A program made the translations under genes and the position numbers. From positions 186,001 to 250,000 of the forward strand of contig JAKOGI010000187.1 in NCBI GenBank assembly GCA_029747015.1: a stretch of 64,000 nt of DNA, read 5' to 3'. Positions 60,366 through 64,000 of this stretch are shown piece after piece (the stretch's first letter is position 1; every line of letters starts with the position of its first letter). This DNA is from Carnegiea gigantea (taxonomy: Eukaryota; Streptophyta; Magnoliopsida; Caryophyllales; Cactaceae). The notes beneath the pieces are model-generated. The model saw only the letters and a program-made list of their open reading frames with translations, was not told the DNA's origin and did not search any database.

Positions 60366-60866
60366 AGCAGAATCCACACTAGGAGGAGTTGTTGTGTACT
60401 ATCACCTGAACCAAGCCAACTGAAACATGATCTCTTATAACCAATGATAAGACAACCCATTATGATTTGAACCATATTGACCTGATCTGAACACTGATTG
60501 CGTTTTCTTGACAAGTCTCTTGGAGCTCGAGAAGAAGCCCCTTCTCTTGGTCAAAATTATGAAGGTTTCCACCTAGACAGTCAGGACTCAGGAGAAGCAA
60601 AAAAGCGTATCTCTAACTGTCTTATCTTATCTACTAGTATTAGGCATAAGCTAGTAAGCTGGGACCTCTAGGAAGCCAAGCATTACCTGCAGAACTTGTT
60701 TGGATCAGTCGTGCTACAAAAGAAAACTACAGTTGCACATACAAAGTTTGGCTTAAACATAACAATAGTTGGGAGCTACATGTGTGCAGCACTTCACTGA
60801 AGAGAAGAACAATGTCAGAGTTACAAAATTTTGGTTTAAAGATAACATAGAAGTGTTTCACAGTAA

Positions 60867-60948
60867 GTGGACGTGCCGGAGTGGTTATCGGGCATGACTA
60901 GAAATCATGTGGGCTCTGCCCGCGCAGGTTCGAATCCTGCCGTTCACG
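60867..60948 (+). tRNA. trnS-AGA: tRNA-Ser (anticodon AGA)
   Basis: An 82-nt class II tRNA. The acceptor stem GTGGACG pairs with CGTTCAC (one G-U pair), with discriminator G. The A box is TGCCGGAGTGG. The anticodon stem CATGA/TCATG encloses loop CTAGAAA with anticodon AGA at 60900-60902, which is read as serine (UCU, with UCC/UCA by inosine). A variable arm GTGGGCTCTGCCCGC follows, then B box GGTTCGAATCC. There is no intron. T runs at 60961-60967 can serve as the Pol III terminator. It looks like a functional nuclear gene. Confidence 0.95.
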
Positions 60949-62879
60949 TCGTTAAATTCCTTTTTTTAAAAAAAAAAATTTATGTGTCAGTCATTAATTT
61001 GTAATGTTACAGATACGGTTCTGTATCACATTGGCATATTTTCTGGTTGAAGTTTACCTGCTGCTGGAGCACCACATTTTCAGGAACAAGCAATCCGAAG
61101 CCTAAATTAAAACTTATTTGTACAATAAATAGACTGAGCAATCTGGGCAACGTCCCTAGTAACTATGGACTTGAAGGGAGACGAGGAAAGCCTGCTGCAA
61201 GATCTAGAATGACGTCCTTTTGGATCCTATCCAATTTTACGAGGAAATGGACATTATGAAGAGTGTGTATATCTGACAAAGGTATGCAACTGTTCTTTGA
61301 TATGAAACAAACTGTTCTTTGATATGGAACAACAATGACTGATATTATTTTGCATTTTGCACATTCTTTCACTGCTCCTGTGGTTTTGTAAGGCAAGTCC
61401 AATGCAAGGTGAAGCACACAGCAGGATATCTGGTGAACGCACACATCTTAACAGCAGGAGGCTTAATGACTGATACATTAACCTTCCCACAAAAACAGAA
61501 GCAATCACATCAAACGACATTTTCGTAGGTAACATATATTCAGCATTCACCATCCAGGCTGACACCCTAGTGCTGAAGAGTAAGAGTGACGATAAAGGGA
61601 AAGCCTCCTCCTACCAAGTGGAACTCGTGAAATTTGAAACCGACACCTTTGGAGTAGAGGATTGGTCAAAACGAACTAGATCACTGCTTTTGAGTATGTA
61701 CACAAGATAGACCCGTACATTTCTCATTAGCCATTCCCAATACATTGTTCGTAAGTTTCATAGGCGGAAAGTAACAGAACCACAAACAAAGATGATAGAT
61801 TTAATGAAAACCCTTAAATAGTGGGTAAATTAAATGCTTGATTGGCTTCACGTATAAAATTGAAGCACTCAACGATAAAAATTTATGTAGAGAAACATGC
61901 ATAACCTTTTGATGAAGGCAAAGTAAACTCAGAAATACACCATGGAAAGAAACCTGCAGTAAGTAGAGGTGATTGAATACTCACATAGTAGGCACCATAG
62001 TACTTCTTACTGGGTTTCCATTGGGTTGAGTCTAGATTTTAGGCAATTAGACTCACGCAAAAGATGATAAGAGGGGTGGGTTGTCGAATGACAAACGCGA
62101 GGGAAAAACAAATATGAATTAGCGCCTGCTCTAAGCCGAAAGAGAGAGAAATATCACATAATATGGAAACTGAAAGAATTGAATAAGCTTTGGGTATGAA
62201 GCCATGTTTCATGATCATAATAACCCATTTATAGCTGTTTTGAGAGAACACCACTAGAAAATATGAATCTTAGTAGTAAAGATTTCACAATACAGCTGGT
62301 TAATAGTTGTGCATGTACAGAGACCGGTCCCAACAGAGAAAATCTATACGATGTACAAACTGTGGAAGGTCAAGAGAGACCCTTGAGCTCAATAACCCAT
62401 GAAAGGCTCCGATATTCCATATACTTGGATTTCTCATCATAACTAATAGTCCTTGGTCAAGCAATAAAGTGTAATGGGGATAGCCCACTTCAGCTAATGA
62501 CCTCACTTTAGTCAAGAATGAATGAACAAGGATCGCAGGGTGGCCTAGTTATTGCCTTCTTCCATGTCTTTAATCAGCTCAGAGAATGCGGCGTAAGAAG
62601 CAAGCATGTAGACTGTTTGACTCATCCTCTGAATACCTTCCTTTCAGAGGTCGCTTTGACATTGGCTAATGACGATGATGCTCCTTTATTTACACACGAG
62701 GTTCCTTAAAAAGAAACCTTCCAAGTTCCAACATATCATATTCACAAAGAATCTTAATGCATTAGCTGAATCTCAGCACAATGAATCTAGAATATTCCAC
62801 ATGTGGGGGAACTCCTTTACCATTCTATAGGATGCCTCACACTGTCAACATCAGAAGAAGTGAAGAACGTTCACCAGCT
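60949..62879. other. Gene-free region between the tRNA and the PPR pseudogene
   Basis: No recognisable gene; short ORFs at 61047-61565 and 62039-62709 match nothing I know. The right part may be 3' flank of the minus-strand PPR gene. Confidence 0.4.
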
Positions 62880-64000
62880 TCACCAGTAATCATTGCAGCA
62901 GCAGGAACCGTCCTTAAAATGATGGAAGCGATTTGGATCTCTAACAGTAATCTGGCAATTGTAGACCTTAGATACCAACTTGATGAAGTAATGAAAATCA
63001 CAACAAATTCTCAAGTTCTTCATAACATGGATAGGAGCACCCCTTGTGTTGTTCAAGAGTGCAAAGGCAATTGCCAGCTTTTCGCTATGGAGGCTAAGTG
63101 AAACTTCTTTTCCACCCTCCTCAGCATCAAGCAAAACTTGTGAGAGGTCAGGCTCATAACCTTCTGTTGCATTGTACTTCTGTGGCATTATTCCAAAGTA
63201 AAGTTTACCCTCATCGACTAAGCCGCTATAAGCACAAGCAGCCAAGAGTCCAACAAAGGTAACTTCATCAGGCTTAATACCCATGCTTTCCATCTGAAGG
63301 AAGACACTAATAGCTTCTTGGCCTAGGCCATGAATTGCAAGACCAGAGATCATAGAATTCCAATCTCCAACATTTCTTCTATAAGAAATGCTCTTAAACA
63401 CGGCTTTAGCATGCTCTATATATCTATATTTTGAATACATGTCTATAAGTGATGACCCAATAAACCCAAGACTCAAACTAATCCCATTTGCAGTTACATA
63501 ATTATGCAGCCATTTGCCTTCCTCGACGAAACCCAAATCAGCTACCGCTGAAAGAACATTAACAATCGCAGGAGCATCTGGCTGAACATCAGAAGCCATT
63601 CCTGAATAAATCTAATGCTTTCTTTGGAAGGCCATTGATTACATCAGCAGAAATTAATGAAGTCCAAGAAATCACATCTTTTGTGCTCATCATAACAAAC
63701 ACCTCTTGTGCAAGCTCGCACCTACCACACTTCCCATAAGCATCAATCATAGCATTACAGGAGAAAATGTCTCTCTCAGGCATTCTATCGAGAAGTTCAT
63801 GAGCCAAATCAATCTCCCCCATCTTCAAGTAGCCCAAGATCATAGAGTTCCAAGAAACAACATCTCTGTTAGGCATTTTCTCAAACACCTATCGTGCCCA
63901 TCCAAGTTCCCCCAACTCTGAATACATCCTAATGAATGCATTCAACACAAATGGATCAAACTTGAAATGGGTTTTCAAAATCTGCCCATGAACCTGTTGG
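62880..64000 (-). pseudogene. PPR-DYW protein gene, damaged and running off the window
   Basis: The minus strand encodes pentatricopeptide repeats and a DYW C-terminus. From the right edge the frame reads HGQILKTHFKFDPFVLNAF ... LGWAR, then a TAG (63889-63891), then VFEKMPNRDVVSWNSMILGY with further P/L/S repeats. Near 63595 the frame shifts into ASDVQPDAPAIVNVLSAVADLG. After MPQKYNATEGYEPDLSQVL the DYW domain follows directly, so about 100 residues of the E/E+ region and the start of DYW are missing. The domain keeps HSEKLA (zinc/glutamate motif) and ends NDYW, but the usual CxDCH reads CCDFH. PPR-DYW proteins edit C to U in organelle RNAs; a stop, a frameshift, a deletion and a lost ligand make this copy non-functional. 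The N-terminus lies beyond 64000. Confidence 0.85.

Noticed and set aside
61047..62709. Short ORFs between the tRNA and the PPR pseudogene
   Set aside because: No recognisable motif, no splice-consistent joining and no similarity that I can recall.

Overview
The window is nuclear DNA of a flowering plant, almost certainly a eudicot. The genes have many small GT-AG exons separated by AT-rich introns. Their products belong to plant families: a TGA-type bZIP factor, a PPR-DYW protein, an F-box/LRR protein and Tyr/Lys/Pro-rich wall proteins. The mobile DNA is also of plant type: an RTE LINE with Au-SINE-like tails, MITEs, a CACTA-like remnant and a long LTR. The species cannot be named from sequence alone.

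Layout. 1-5 kb holds two tandem secreted proline-rich cell-wall protein genes with matching core promoters. 5.6-6.4 kb holds two MITEs. 7.1-8.4 kb is a single-exon F-box/LRR gene. 8.4-15.2 kb is gene-free and contains SINE-like and MITE pieces. 15.6-24.1 kb is a complete TGA9/TGA10-type bZIP gene, resolved here into 12 coding exons (505 aa). 24-28 kb is repeats. 28.2-37.1 kb (minus) is a conserved plant gene of unknown function, resolved into 14 coding exons (1165 aa), with a probable non-coding first exon near 38.8-39.0 kb. 39.5-41.4 kb is a large fold-back element. 43.0-46.3 kb is an RTE LINE whose single ORF is broken only by one amber codon. 47.9-50.6 kb (minus) is a five-exon alpha/beta-hydrolase gene, and a decayed copy of it lies at 53.8-54.8 kb. 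55.7-56.3 kb may be a copia-type LTR remnant. 57.2-60.4 kb is a 3.18-kb solo LTR with a perfect 5-bp target duplication. A tRNA-Ser(AGA) gene follows at 60.9 kb. The right edge holds a damaged PPR-DYW gene on the minus strand.

The genes do not form a pathway; this is an ordinary genic/repeat mosaic. The most distinctive material is the mobile DNA. One set is MITE-like elements that share GGGCCTGTT-type ends but carry cores built from short minisatellites (GGTTGAAGT or CTGAACTTATT units), including a 1.9-kb fold-back member with arms made of (TTTTTA)n-like sequence. The other is a nearly intact RTE LINE accompanied by at least four short fragments sharing its 3' tail. All exon models come from splice-site and reading-frame reasoning plus recalled family similarity; no alignment was run.
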